A DNA stretch of 64,000 nucleotides from Phorcus lineatus (Eukaryota; Mollusca; Gastropoda; Trochida; Trochidae): assembly GCA_921293015.1 (NCBI GenBank), contig OV121087.1, positions 7,328,501-7,392,500 of the forward strand, in the 5' to 3' direction. Made by a program: the position numbers and the translations under genes. Below, one piece after another: positions 47,447 to 59,268 of the stretch. The notes under the pieces are model-generated. The model saw only the letters and a list, made by a program, of their open reading frames with translations, did not search any database and had not been told where the DNA came from. Positions within the stretch are counted from its first letter, which is position 1, and each line of letters opens with the position of its first letter.

Positions 47447-47940
47447 TATGTGGAATAGTACAGTGTATATCATGCTTAAAAATGGACATTGAAGGTTAAG
47501 TATGTGGAATAGTACAATATATAATTATCATGTCTCAAAATTGACATTGAAGGTTAAAAGGTGGAATAGTGCAATGTATATCATGTCTTAAAATTTATGT
47601 TGAAGGTTAAGTATGTGGAATAGTACAGTGGAGATCATGTCTTAGAAGTGAAATTGAAGGTTAAGTATGTGGAATAGTACAGTGTATATCATGTCTTAAA
47701 AGTGATATTGATGTTTAAGCCATGGTTTGTGTTGAATGTTATGCGGTGGATATAACATGTATTGAGATTGAAAATTAAGTAATGTTAAGGGGAGTGTTGA
47801 ACGTTAAAATAGACGTCACGTATAAGAAGTGATGAGGAAATTAACGAGATTTTTTAACGTGCAATGGTAAAGTATATATCAATGTTTAAAGAGTGATGTG
47901 GAAGTTAACGTTATGGTTCGTGTGGAATTTAAATATTCGA
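47447..47940. repeat. 54-base minisatellite
   Basis: Five clear units starting TATGTGGAATAGTACAGTG and ending GAAGGTTAAG lie at 47447-47723, with spacings of 54, 57, 54 and 54 bases. More diverged relatives (GGTTTGTGTTGAATGTTA and similar) continue to about 47940. No gene is associated. Confidence 0.85.
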
Positions 47941-48579
47941 ATTGCAAAAAATGTGGCCTTAAATACATTCAATTGATTGTAAAATGTTCAATACGACGAT
48001 AAAAATATATAACATTTTTGTCTTACAATATTGTCTTTAATTTGCCTCAGGTATTTCACTTTTAGATTATTGTATGATCACGTTTCATCTAAATCTGTCA
48101 CAGTACTATTCTTTGTCTTATGATGACGATTCTAATTAATTTTAAATAGTTCATATTCACCACGACTTACATTTGCCGATGACAGCTACAGCAGATCAAC
48201 TGGAATTAACTGGTTCCCTTACCGGTTTGCGCAGGCTCGAATTCGGACAAGGTCGCAAATGCAGGTGCGCGTGTTGTCCTTGTGACCATTCCTAGACTGG
48301 GTATGTCCCGGTCGCCCCGATGACGGATGGTCGGCTTTGCCTGTCCCTTCTGTTACAATTGTTGGGTTTTAAAGTTCGCGGTGTCAGCAGTCAACTTTCT
48401 TTTGGAAAGTTCGTAAACGAGAATATAACTTTTACCATAGACACATTTAAAAGTGTTCGTGCTATTTCAAATTCATGGCATTTTTTGCGATGTTTTGGTG
48501 GGATTCGTCTCTGAGCTCCAGCATGTCTGTCAATTTGTTTCTGGACGTTAACTCGAATTAATCCCTAAAATGAAATTGT
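47941..48579. other. Intergenic, nothing recognised
   Basis: A patch richer in GC at about 48180-48340 has no supported exon. No repeat structure was identified. Confidence 0.4.
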
Positions 48580-49810
48580 ACGGCGTCCGTTGAGCGTCGT
48601 TTGTCATCCGTAAACTTTTCACATTTTCGACTTCTCCTCAAAAAAAAGTTGCACCCCAAAAACTGAAATTTAGAAGGGATCTACCTTGCATCTAATATGT
48701 ACGTGGCAGGCATTTTCCCTGAAACATTCAAGTCTTTTACTCCAAAACCAACTGTCAAAACCAGGAGAATTAAATATCAAGAGTTTAAAACATTTTGATA
48801 ATCCAATTTGAAACTTTGGTCTTGACATTAGTTCAGAGGCGTGGCAGGATGTCAACCTAAAATTTTCTTTCGTTTATTATCTAGAAACCGTCAATGCAAG
48901 GAATGTAAACTTTTGAAAAGATCATCTTTGTAAAGATGTACGGTGTGTACATTTCATTGCCCTGCACCTAATAATATGAGCGTGGCAGGGGTGACACTTT
49001 AGGGTGATAAACCAATACCAAAAGTAGATGGTATAAGGACCTAAACTTTCAGAATAAAATCTCTGTTCAGGGAAGAGTAAACTTTATAGATGTCGTCTTG
49101 ATCCGCTCTTAAATATGGACTTGGGTGGAGATAAAAGAAATATGGACCTCGTATCTTCATCTGTCACACTCCAGAAATATTTAAGCTGGTAATCTCAAAT
49201 TTTAAGAATATCATCTATGTAAGATTGAGACTAGGATGTGTAAATGCCTTGAGAGAACCATATTGCAGAACACCACGGATACATTGACACGGATACATTG
49301 AGTAAAGTGAAGAACCGTAAGAAAGTAATGTGGAGCTTGGACGATTTCAGGCATGTTTAGCCCTAGCAATAATAGGAAGACTAAATCTTCAGAATATTAT
49401 CGTTGTTTCAGTACATCTCTGGAAGATTTGATCTTGACCCACTCCCAAAATGTTGATGAATTGGAAAATGGTTTTGGGTGAAAGGGGTAGCATATAACCG
49501 GCTGCTATAAATGCTATTTAGAACTTCTGCGTGTTTCGGAAAATGTGGTTCTTGAATTGAATTGTTCAATTCTGTAACAGAGGAAAAATTGGTCAGTACC
49601 TTAAAATCTATTTGATACGTCTTTCTAATGCAAGGTCTATGTTTCCGATGTATATTTCAAACATGACGTCACCAATGTAATTAAATGTATAACTTTTCTG
49701 CTGGTTTATCTATAGTTTGATATTGAATATTTGACATGCAGATCTTAAACCTTAGCGATATTAGAAATATCAGTAACTTGTGAGCTGCAGAGCCGGTGGT
49801 TATATTTTTT
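48580..49810. mobile_element. Diverged element of the CCGT/tandem-core family
   Basis: It opens with GCGTCCGTTGAGCGTCGTTT and ATCCGTAAACTTTTCAC, as does the element that follows it, and closes with GTGAGCTGCAGAGCCGGTGG and TATTTTTTAAC, which matches the right end of the next element (GATGAGCTACAGAGCC near 50894). Several diverged core units with the theme of a GTGGCAG word and an ATCATCTTTGTAAAGAT-like word lie inside. It sits head to tail with the next element. Inverted relatives occur at 6960-7400. Confidence 0.5.
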
Positions 49811-50936
49811 AACATTTTTAGCTCATCAGGTCTGAAACACCCGATGGGCTTATGGCATGGCATGGCGTCCGGCGTCCGTCCATCCGTCCATCCGTCCGTC
49901 CATCCGTCCATCCGTAAACTTTTCACTTTTTCGACTTCTTCTCCAGAACCAATGACTCTAGAGAGCTGAAATTTTATGTGCATACTCCTTGGCAAATGGG
50001 GATTCTAAATTGTAGATTTCGTGACCCCATGACCCCAAATGAGGTCACAAGGGTCAAAACCTTAAAAATCTATTTTAATCTTCTTCTCCAGTTCCAAAAG
50101 GTCCAGAGAGCTGAAAAGTTGTGTGTAGACTTCTTGGCCAATGGGGATTCTAAATTGTAGATTTTGTGACCCCATGACCCCAAATGGGGTCACAGGGGTC
50201 AAAACATGAAAAACCTATTTTCATCTTCTTCTCCAGTTCCAGAAGGTCCAGAGAGCTGAATAGTTGTGTGTAGACTCCTTGGGCACTGGAGATTTGAAAT
50301 TGTAGGTTTGGTGACCCCATGACCCCAAATGGGGTCACAGGGGTCAAAACCTTAAAAACCTAATTTCATCTTTTTCCCTAGTTCCAAAAGGTCTAGAGAG
50401 CTGAAAAGGTGTGTGTAGACTCCTTGGCCAACGGGGATTCTAAATTGTAGGTTTGGTGACCCCATGACCCCAAATGGGGTCACAGGGGTCAAAACCTAAA
50501 AAACCTAATTTCATCTTTTTCCCTTGTTCCAAAAGGTCTAGGGAGCTGAAAAATTGTGTGAAGACTCCTTGGACACTGGGGATTCTAAATTGTAGATTTG
50601 GTGACCACTTGACCCTAAATGGGGTCACAGGGGTCAAAACCTTAAAATCCTACTTTCATCTTCTTCTCCAGTTCCAAAAGGTCTTGATAGCTTAATAGTT
50701 GTGTGTAGACTCCTTGGACAATGGGGATTCTGAATTGTAGGTTCGGTGACCCCTTGACCCCAAATGGGCAATGGGCCTTTTTTATTTGATTGTGAATAAA
50801 AAGTTACCCGTCTCGGACTTTGGGACAGGCTATCTTTCCTACACTGCCCATGACCCCATGGTCTAAACCCAAACACCTATTTCTATCAAAAGTCTGATGA
50901 GCTACAGAGCCTATGGCTCTATTTTTTAACTTTAAA
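49811..50936. mobile_element. CCGT-headed element with six 145-base tandem cores
   Basis: The left end TTTAGCTCATCAGGTCTGAA is mirrored on the right by TCTGATGAGCTACAGAGCC (about 50892), so AGCTCATCAG forms short inverted ends. A CCGTCCATCCGTCC microsatellite occupies about 49870-49916. Six tandem cores follow; the word GTGACC begins at 50021, 50166, 50311, 50456, 50601 and 50746, exactly 145 bases apart each time. Each core holds CAAATGGGGTCACAGGGGTC or a close variant. The general layout matches the repeat at 32788-33300. It is likely non-autonomous; similarity to molluscan pearl/HINE elements is inference. Confidence 0.75.
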
Positions 50937-51951
50937 AACCCCAATGACATGCTAGGTGTGTGACAGTTCGTAGGAACCATCAGTTGGGCGATTCGCGATA
51001 AGTAATTTTCAGAGTTAAACTTGATTCCAATTTAAGAGTCGATTATCAATTAGGGAGTAGTTGAAATCACGGACGACAAGAAAAGCGATGTTTGTTTACA
51101 GGAAATACTTCCTCATTTTCTATCCTTGAGTGTAAACTCGTTTAGGAAACGTGACTCACATAAATAATTAAACATCTTTAACAAACAGACATTAGTGGCA
51201 CCTTCGAGGAGATTTGAAAAGTTAAAATATTTCTTGGGTGCCAGCTTGCTAAACGTTTAAAAAAAGCGACTTGTGTCCAATTGTCGGTCATACTATAACG
51301 TGTTTTGAATGATATAAATGCGATTTTTTTTCGGCTGTGTACTTTACAGGACTTAATTGTCTGAAATCATGAGACAGATGAGGATTAAAAAACCATCTTG
51401 TTATTACACCTCATTAAACTTATCTGCACTAATCACGACTTATTTAAGCTAATTAATATCGTAATTGACGTACGAGGATCAACACTTCCATTTCAGCCAG
51501 TACTTTGATGACGTCTGCATGTAGTGGAGTGCAATGTCAACTTCAAGGTCGTTCAGCATCAGGTCAACGTGGCATTGGACGTTGCTAGGATCAAGTCGAC
51601 ATGTACTAGATTCCGTCTGTACAGGGAACCGACCTTTCATAGATTTGTTCAAGTCTCCGTTTACTCTATTGGTAATACTAAGGCCGTTTTATAATACCTT
51701 ATCTAAACATTCAGTAAGTCAAAGAAATGCTCTTTGTTTTATTCACATTTTCACATATTCACTGCACAATACGTAATTGCTTAAATCATTCCAGGGAACA
51801 TGTCTTTTAAGACCGTTTTCGTCAGATGTTGTATGATTTTAATCATTATACTAATCTTAAACTCAAGTGTTGTCAATTTAGTTCGTCAACTACCTTTCTT
51901 GAAAGGCTGTTTTCGAATTTAGAAATGAGAAAACTTTGGTAAGGTTAACAG
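50937..51951. other. Intergenic, nothing recognised
   Basis: The word AATCACGGACGACAAGAAA at about 51065 is shared with 15634. The open frame at 51534-51776 has no domain or splice support. Confidence 0.4.
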
Positions 51952-52030
51952 GTGCGGATCACGGTGGTTAGCATGTTTGCCTCCGACGCAAAAGGCTTGG
52001 GTTCGAATTCCAGTCGGAGACCAATCTTAT
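51952..52030 (+). repeat. tRNA-like SINE head
   Basis: An A-box-like GTGGTTAGCATG at 51964-51975 and a B-box-like GGTTCGAATTC at 52000-52010 have tRNA-like spacing. TTGC/GCAA could form an anticodon stem around a seven-base loop. The acceptor stem does not pair well and no mature tRNA end is seen, so this is a tRNA-derived repeat rather than a tRNA gene. Its 3' limit is not clear. Confidence 0.5.
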
Positions 52031-52554
52031 TAAAATAATTTCTCAAATTTGCTATTTTATTGATACACCCCGCGACATTGCTCTTTTAAGAGCTCAGGCA
52101 TTCAGCATGAAGTCCTCGTGACCATTGACCCGGAAATGACCTAAAATTATTCCTCACAACCTTTAATCATACCCTAGCATAACGTTCGTGGTGGAAGTTT
52201 AGGAAGCGCACTTTGGGTCAGGTAGCTGGCTTGCTGATTCGTCCGCCGCTGTCTCTTCCGCTGGGACACGCAACTCTTTTGGACTTCGTCAGACCTACCG
52301 TTCAATATCCACCATTGATGTTAAACGGTAAATGTTAAGTTGTAAAGAAAAATTCAAATGTGAGCCAGTGGCTGGATAGTGTTTCAATACTATTGGGTGG
52401 AGATAACAGAAATATGTGAACTTGGCTATACACCTTGTGCTCTCGCTGGTCACCAACATTATGCACATTCCACTCATCTTCACAAATATGACACGAAGTG
52501 TAAAATGCCACTGTCTGTTTTACAACATCTTCGAATGATTGTCTTTTATCAGTT

Positions 52555-52870
52555 AAGGGGCGATATAGCACAATGGTTGTGAGCGCTTTCGGCTTCGGAT
52601 CAAGAACACGGTGGTTTGAATACCGCCCGGCAACGTTGTTTGCAGTAGAGAACTGTTTTACATGCAGTAAGGTTTTTTGTGCAATGGTACACTGAACTTC
52701 AGAGCAGTACCACCCATGGGTCGCTAGTTCCAGCCTATGCCCAAAGGGTTTCACCGCAATGCATAGCCACTAAAGTGTTGCGGGCTGTTCCCTGCAATAA
52801 TTCTAACATCCGTGATATCCGTGAAATACTCTTGAAAGCGGCGTAAAACCCCAATACACCTCACATTAAA
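52555..52870 (+). repeat. tRNA-derived SINE, about 315 bases
   Basis: The head has GGGGCGATATAGCACAATGG with an A-box-like centre and a weak B-box GGTTTGAATACC at about 52612. The body ends with GCGGCGTAAAACCCCAATAC (about 52838), a type of SINE tail seen in molluscs, from memory. Overlapping open frames on both strands are not genes. Confidence 0.5.
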
Positions 52871-54448
52871 TCAATTAATACGTAAAAGGGATCAAGGTTA
52901 GCAAGTCTAGACGGTCAAAGACCTGAACAGTCAGCTTGCTGTCACTCAAACAGGTGCGCGTTTCGGGTCACTGTGACCCGATGGTGTACGTACATATTAC
53001 ATGACAGAATTTTTTATATTATTAAACTAATATACCGGAAACAAATAGTTAGGAGATGTGTATTTTTACATCGTTAAGATAGATATATCCATTCATTGAC
53101 ACACTGGTAAAACGTAAATCATTAAGTTCCACTAACCTTAACTAATTTTGACCAGTATATGCCTATAAGCCAAACAATCTTATTTCTCTATTGAACTAAG
53201 TCAGTGGGATGCCTTCTATAATTATCACGGGAATCACAAATAATCTGTTTAGTTCACACGATCTCTATTGTCGAAATCTAACATGTCTCCCTTCCTTGAT
53301 TACGGTGTTAGTATCTACACCGAAACGTCGCAATCCATGCAACAAAGAAGTTGACTATCCATAAGAACTCTAACATAGTTGGTAATACAACGTTGAATTC
53401 GAATTCCCTTGAATATAACAACTTCAGATAAATATCAAAATCTGGTCATACCAAGCCCGTTTGTTGGTAAAACCTTATAAGGAAGTAGATTAACTGAGGT
53501 GGAATATGGCGCTGCTACTAGTACTGATATGTAATGCGACCATTGTCTCTATGAGGTTTTTATACTATGTGTCACGTTTTGCTTGAGATATTGCAAACCT
53601 TGGTGAACTCTTCTTTCTTAATTACTCGCATGGACCGCCGCGTGACAACACTTGTCTTGCAAGTTATATTTGCAAGAGTGCACTTTGATATATAGTATAT
53701 GGGAATTGTCCGACAATACCAATCCAAATAGGGCATCCTAAATTCGTTAAAAAGATGTTCTGTTGAGGGTATATTTTTCCGTGCAAAATGTTAAATTTGT
53801 TAACTAGGATGAAATGCTAGAAGAAAACAAAATGTCTGTTTGCTCGCTTTAACACTGTTTCATTCATAAACTGTGGGAACCAGATCGAGGCGATGACGTC
53901 ACAGACTTCCCGACCTTGATCCTCTTGTATTCAAGGTCAACGTCGAGAGATCGTGTTTTGAGAAAAATGATATTGATTTGTAAACTCAATTACAATGTTG
54001 CAAACACCTGTTTTAAGGCGGCCCTTTGATGTGTAATCAACAGGTAGAAGCAGGTGTGACGGGGGACGATGGAGACGTGGTTTACCGCGAACGACGCTCG
54101 ACCCCTCCTATCTTTGTCAAACTCGCCTCACGCCGTAATCAAGGGACCATTTGTTTTATACAATCAAATTAGCCCAATCCTTTTGCAAATTTGCCTCTTT
54201 CAAACGTAAAAGGTCGGCAATGCAACAGTATCCCACTCCCAAAGCGGACTGGTGCCTCAGTTAACAACAAATATTGCAACGTTTGTGTAAGCTCACTTTG
54301 ATCCCAACTCTCCCCAGACACTGCAAATTAGCGCGACTGCTAAGCGGTCTGTTTGTCAATGATAATCTGAACTTTATGCAGAGACGTCATTGATAGTGTG
54401 AGAATGAACATCGGGAGATCTTAGTTCTGTTTCCCCATGAATCTTAGA
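52871..54448. other. Intergenic, nothing recognised
   Basis: A perfect palindrome CGGGTCACTGTGACCCG lies at about 52966-52982. A stretch at about 53290-53370 resembles one at 33300-33410. TGACGTCA occurs near 53895. No gene or element was defined. Confidence 0.4.
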
Positions 54449-54885
54449 TGAGAACCATAAATGAACAAGTTCCTGTTGCATTAGAACTATACATGTACAA
54501 GTTCTTGTTGCACTAGAACTATACATGTAAATGTTCTTATTGCATTAGAACTATACGTGAACAATATTTTGTTGCATTAGAACTATACATGCCCAAGTTC
54601 TTGTTGCATGAGAAATATACATGTACACGTTCTTGTTGCATTAGAACTATACATGTACAAGGTTTTTTTGCATTGAACTATACATGTACATGTTCTTGTT
54701 GTATTAGAAGTATACATGTACAAGTTCCTGTTGTATTAGAACTATACATGTAAAAGTTTTCTTTGCATTGAACTATACATGTACATGTTCTTGTTGTATT
54801 AGAATAATATATGAACAATATTTCGCTGTATCAGAACTATACATGTACAAGTTCCTGTTGCATAAGAACTTTACATGTTCCTGTT
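54449..54885. repeat. 32-base minisatellite, about 13 copies
   Basis: The unit is close to TTGTTGCATTAGAACTATAC followed by ATGTACAAGTTC. The word AGAACT recurs at 54483, 54515, 54547, 54579, 54611 and 54643, a steady 32-base spacing, with later units slightly shorter. Each unit carries the palindrome TACATGTA. Confidence 0.9.
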
Positions 54886-56710
54886 TATGTGAGGTTTAAG
54901 TCTCCTGGCCATCAAACGTCACTATTTTGATTCAATTTTATCATAAAATCAAACCTTCTTAAAACAGCTTTAAAGCAATTTAAAACAATATAGAGATCCC
55001 TAAAACGAAGAAATGGACATCCTTTAGTAGAAATGAGCATGGCACGCGATCATACATCAATATGGGGGGATGTTATTTAATATTGTCATTGAAATATTAG
55101 AATACCTCATTCTTTCTATCCATTTCTCTGGTAGTCAAGCGGTCAGTTTTAACGCCTACAAAATTGTGTTTTCTTGTTTGGGTTCCGTTTTATTTGGACA
55201 AACAGTGTTAATTGAAATCGTCCTTGTAGACTACCCAAAGGGATAACGTTTGAAGTAGTTATGACGAGTAGTGACTTCAAATTGTTTGACATGTATTATA
55301 TATATCATCTTTACACCAGTCTTTATAGAATCAAAACGAAAATATATCTGAAATAATTAAAACGAAAAGCGGTTACTTCATTTTGTTTATTCTCTCCTCG
55401 ATAGACATGTTTATAAACACAAAGGACACAGATCTAAACGAAATAAGGAGTGATTATTGCGAATGCGAACAACGTGACAGTAAAACGTTTGAAGTCGTTT
55501 ACACTTGTTGGCAGTCGACTACTCAATCCCACTTCTCCTACCTACAACGTCTCAGTTCCTGGAATCCGCCTGTCCTTGGCTAGTGAATGCTTTTATTTAT
55601 GTGTTATATATGTGTGTACACATACTTCTTGAACCCAAATCGCGTCGATGCAGTCGCCGCGACTCGTTGAATAGTGATTTACAAAATACTCCTACTATTG
55701 AATGCGTGACAGGAGATAAAGAGACGGGTGACTTTAATTCCTTATGCGTCTCGACGACTCTCAAAGTGTCTGACATAATTTCCAGGCAGCTATGAGCTTG
55801 CTGAATTCATCTGATAAACGTCAAATTAAAGTCGGTAATATACAGCCGACGACGTTTTGAATTGTTTAATTTATTGTGTGAAGGTAGGTAGTCGATTTAG
55901 GTACAGTTTTCTGTACGTAAGTTAAGAGCTTTGACAGAAATGATATTTACAAGAGTGTTTGAAGTGGTAGGTATTAGTGGGGGCCAGTTCGAACAAAGGA
56001 CCTTCTGTTATACGCAGAGGCAGCCATTGTGCGAGTGAACCTGCCCGACTAAACCATCGGACATCCAGGTATTTCACCTGACACTTGGGTCATACAAGGT
56101 TATTCACTACATCCAGAGCTTTTCTGGATCTCGACAAAATATTTTCATATCTTTATTATTCACACATGTATTGTTAAACACTTATTCAAAAGCGTTAACG
56201 TTGTCTTTGTCAATACCTAAATACGTTTCGAGTGATTTATAGACTTATCTCATCACTGCATTCCTTTTTCGTCACTGAATTTGTTTCACATGATACTCCC
56301 TCGAGTTGTTTTTCGATTGTCTTTATCAAATTGAAAGCTTTTGAAGATAGATCTCTTCAGTATTTGATTTTCTCATTTTCAAGCATATGATGGCAATGTT
56401 AGCTTGAATGTCATGTGTCAATGAGCTGAAACTGGCCATGGCAAGGACTTGTACATTTTGACATTGTCAATAATCCGCCGTGGACCTTCATGGTAGTTTG
56501 CAGTCTATGATTGAAACGTAATTCCCCCTTAAACTGAATTTTGCGATGTTTCTAACCCAATATACCAACGGAATATATCAATATTGAAGTTGAGGTTGTA
56601 TTTGCCTACTACGCGACATCGACTGTCTCCGTCAGTTGCCATCTGCTTAAACAAGGACGATGATTATGTCAAGATGACTTTTCACTTTATATTTCCAACA
56701 AGAAATGTCA
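54886..56710. other. Intergenic, nothing recognised
   Basis: Overlapping open frames at 55383-55795 have no domain and no splice-site support. No repeat structure was identified. Confidence 0.4.
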
Positions 56711-56779
56711 TACTAATTCAATGGAGCCAACGATTAGTTTGATGAATGCCTTTAATGTAATTCGTGGTGATATTTGGTA

Positions 56780-57059
56780 CAAGATAGTATTTTGACAATG
56801 GTCTATCATTTTGTGTAAAATCAGTCGACGAGTGTGGAAGACAAGGACTATAACATATGGTGATAGATCTTTTGAGACGGCTGGGCCTAAACTTCGGAAT
56901 AGTCTCCCGACACATCTTGGAACAGAACCAGATCTTTCTGTGTTCAAATCAAACCAGAAAACTTGTCTTTTCTCGGAAGCTTTTTCAGTAACATAAGTAA
57001 CATCATAGATCTCAAGCGTCTTCGAGTGTATCACAGATATTGGCGCTATATAAGTTTTT

Positions 57060-57094
<35 letters not shown>
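56780..57094 (+). pseudogene. LINE 3' end with (TGA)n tail
   Basis: The frame at 56811-56996 ends with TRTITYGDRSFETAGPKLRN, NSLPTHLG and VFKSNQKTCLFSEAFSVT, the C-terminal signature of CR1/L2-like LINEs (GDRAF...APKLWNSLP...FK..LKT.LF..AF). The 3' untranslated tail follows, ending ATTGGCGCTATATAAGTTTT, and then a (TGA)n microsatellite at 57059-57094, which serves as the element's tail. Everything upstream of the C-terminus is missing, so it is a strongly 5'-truncated copy. Confidence 0.75.
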
Positions 57095-57097
<3 letters not shown>

Positions 57098-58323
57098 AGT
57101 TTCACTTTTCGTTTCGCTTAATCACTGGCAGAGGAAACAATCAACGCTTCTCTCCATTTGATAGCGTCTTCTACAACCAATCAAACGTTCCGCCCAATGG
57201 TATGCAACAAATCTTTCATTTCAAGGTGAATCTAATCTTTTCTCTTTAAAACCATCCAATGAATTTGCCCGTGGATGTTTGGATGTCTTACAATTTGCCA
57301 GACATTCTTGAAAGAAGTTCAGATTTGTCAGTATTACAAGGTCCATGAATATCTTTATGTTTCAGACCTTCAAAATGCATTAAATCGTTTTCTGTAGATC
57401 TTTCTTGTATCAACTGCAAGACCATTCCCTCCCAAATAAAGTTATTCAAGTCATTTTCCCCGAGCATATAATATTACGACTCACTTTTTCCCAAGTCTCA
57501 TGTTACAAGTGGACCAGTGGTCTGACTTGTTGAATCAAGTGAAGTTTCAAACTTAGCGTTAAAGTTGTTCCTGTAACTGTTGAGAGGACTCGAGTTCTTT
57601 CGCCTGTGCTGTTTGCAGATATTTCTTGCAAGACGATTCAGTGAGTTGTTAGACGTTGTTTTTGGATAGAAGAAAAGAATTTGAAGATTTGAAATTTGGT
57701 GAACTTCGTTACAGAGGTTGCGTGGGAAGATATGTCCAGTACTATGGTTGTGAAGTAGTTCATTGTCACTTGTAAAACCCTCAAGTATTGTATTTTTCTA
57801 ATAATGTAGAATCTATTGTCAAAGCTATGACAAGAACTGCCCTATCTATTGAGCTACACAGTTGAGCTTTGTGAGAAATTTCGAGGGTAGAGAAATGATG
57901 ACTTTAATGATAAAAGTATGGGTATTTAAAGCTGTGAAATCTCAATCTCGTTTGCTTGATTTTCCGATGTAGAATTTTAACTTGATGCTCCAGAGAAGTT
58001 ACATCCCCAGTTTCCGTTTTACATCCTACTCAGCATTTTCTTTTCCGTTCTAAATATAACATCGGCGTTGTGTTTTACCAAATACGATTTTCCTTGATCG
58101 TGGTAGTCGAAATGGGAAGCTTTAGATTAGGAGTAGACACGATCATACACAATATATTCATATAAGACGTCTTACGAATATTTCATATTTTAAAACAATT
58201 ATTTTTATTCTTTAAAACACCCATGCAGGTGCTCGTCCACCTGCAGATCAATCTGCATTGCTGTGGGAAAGAGTGAATTTAGAATTCTCGTGTCCAATGT
58301 TTGAATCTTCCAATCCATTATCT
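57095..58323. other. Intergenic, nothing recognised
   Basis: No gene, repeat array or element end was identified. Confidence 0.4.
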
Positions 58324-58370
58324 CACGTGCAGATCAGTGACCTCTGACCTTGCCAGCTGTTGGTCACGTG
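58324..58370. promoter_or_regulatory. Perfect DR1 site between two CACGTG E-boxes
   Basis: CACGTG occurs at 58324-58329 and again at 58365-58370. Between them TGACCTCTGACCT (58338-58350) is a perfect direct repeat of the nuclear-receptor half-site with one spacer (AGGTCA-G-AGGTCA on the minus strand), the DR1 type bound by HNF4/RXR-class receptors. An ATG follows immediately at 58371, but the 70-codon frame it opens has no recognised domain, so the site is reported without a target gene. Confidence 0.35.
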
Positions 58371-58583
58371 ATGTTTATATCAGTCATTCTGTGTTTGTGT
58401 ATAGCTGCTCTGTGGATGTACATAGGGCATTCCACCTGTGTGATTGACAGCCCGCTGTCATCGGCAACATGGGAATCAAAGCCTTTGTTTTATACATCTA
58501 TCTTGATACTTGCATGTACAGCATGTTTGTGCAGAATTCAAGTTATTAAGGTTCCTCGTCATAACCAAGTTTGCGAGGAGTAG

Positions 58584-59064
58584 GCAAATGACCTTGACTG
58601 ACTGCACGCGTGTCCGAGGTTTTCCATAATCCAAACCTAATTATTTCGGAAAAAAATCCATTTTAATATTGTTTAATTGGTTTTATTGATAAATATGACA
58701 TTTAGATTTTTTTGTTTCCATTTAATTTCAATGATCCCGAGAAGAGGTTATTCTTCACCTCTCGATTCCATTCCTTCAGTGCAAGGGTTATTTCCCCTGA
58801 AAATCTTCACAGTTGCCAAGCTAGCAGTGTACATGTGTACGTCTTCCTTTCTTCCTATTAAGAGATCCATTTTCAAAACTGGCTTCGACCATAAAACATC
58901 CCCTGCGTTTATTTTTGTGTGCGTTTATTAACAATAAAACTATGCCCTTTTCAATGTAAAATAAATTTCATGTGATTGGTACACGTATTCGTGTGTGTAT
59001 GGTATGAAATGACTATATCATTCTGCCAAATAACGCCTACAATATTGGGCGTAATGTTCACTCA
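58584..59064. other. Intergenic, nothing recognised
   Basis: AT-rich sequence without recognisable structure. Confidence 0.4.
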
Positions 59065-59268
59065 ACGAATTTAGATCAATTGAGATTACCTTTTTAATTG
59101 GCTATTCAATTGGACCAATTATTGAATATTTTAGTACATGTATTTCAGTTTCGGCTATTTTCAGCACTCCATACGAATTTAGCTAAATTGAGATTACCTT
59201 TTTAATTGGATATTCAAGTGGACCAATTATTGAATATTTTAGTGTTTCAGTTTCGGCTAATTTCAGCA
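59065..59268. repeat. Tandem duplication, about 100 bases
   Basis: Two adjacent copies share CGAATTTAG, ATTGAGATTACCTTTTTAAT, GGACCAATTATTGAATATTT and TTTCAGTTTCGGCTA in the same order, with a few substitutions and a short deletion in the second copy. Confidence 0.85.

Noticed and set aside
51952-52625. Functional tRNA genes
   Set aside because: The A- and B-boxes are present, but acceptor stems do not pair and SINE-like bodies follow.
54449-54885. CRISPR-like regular array
   Set aside because: The units are contiguous tandem copies without unique spacers, in a eukaryotic genome.
58371-58583. 70-codon frame with a hydrophobic start after the DR1/E-box cluster
   Set aside because: Too short and unrecognised; kept only as context for the regulatory finding.
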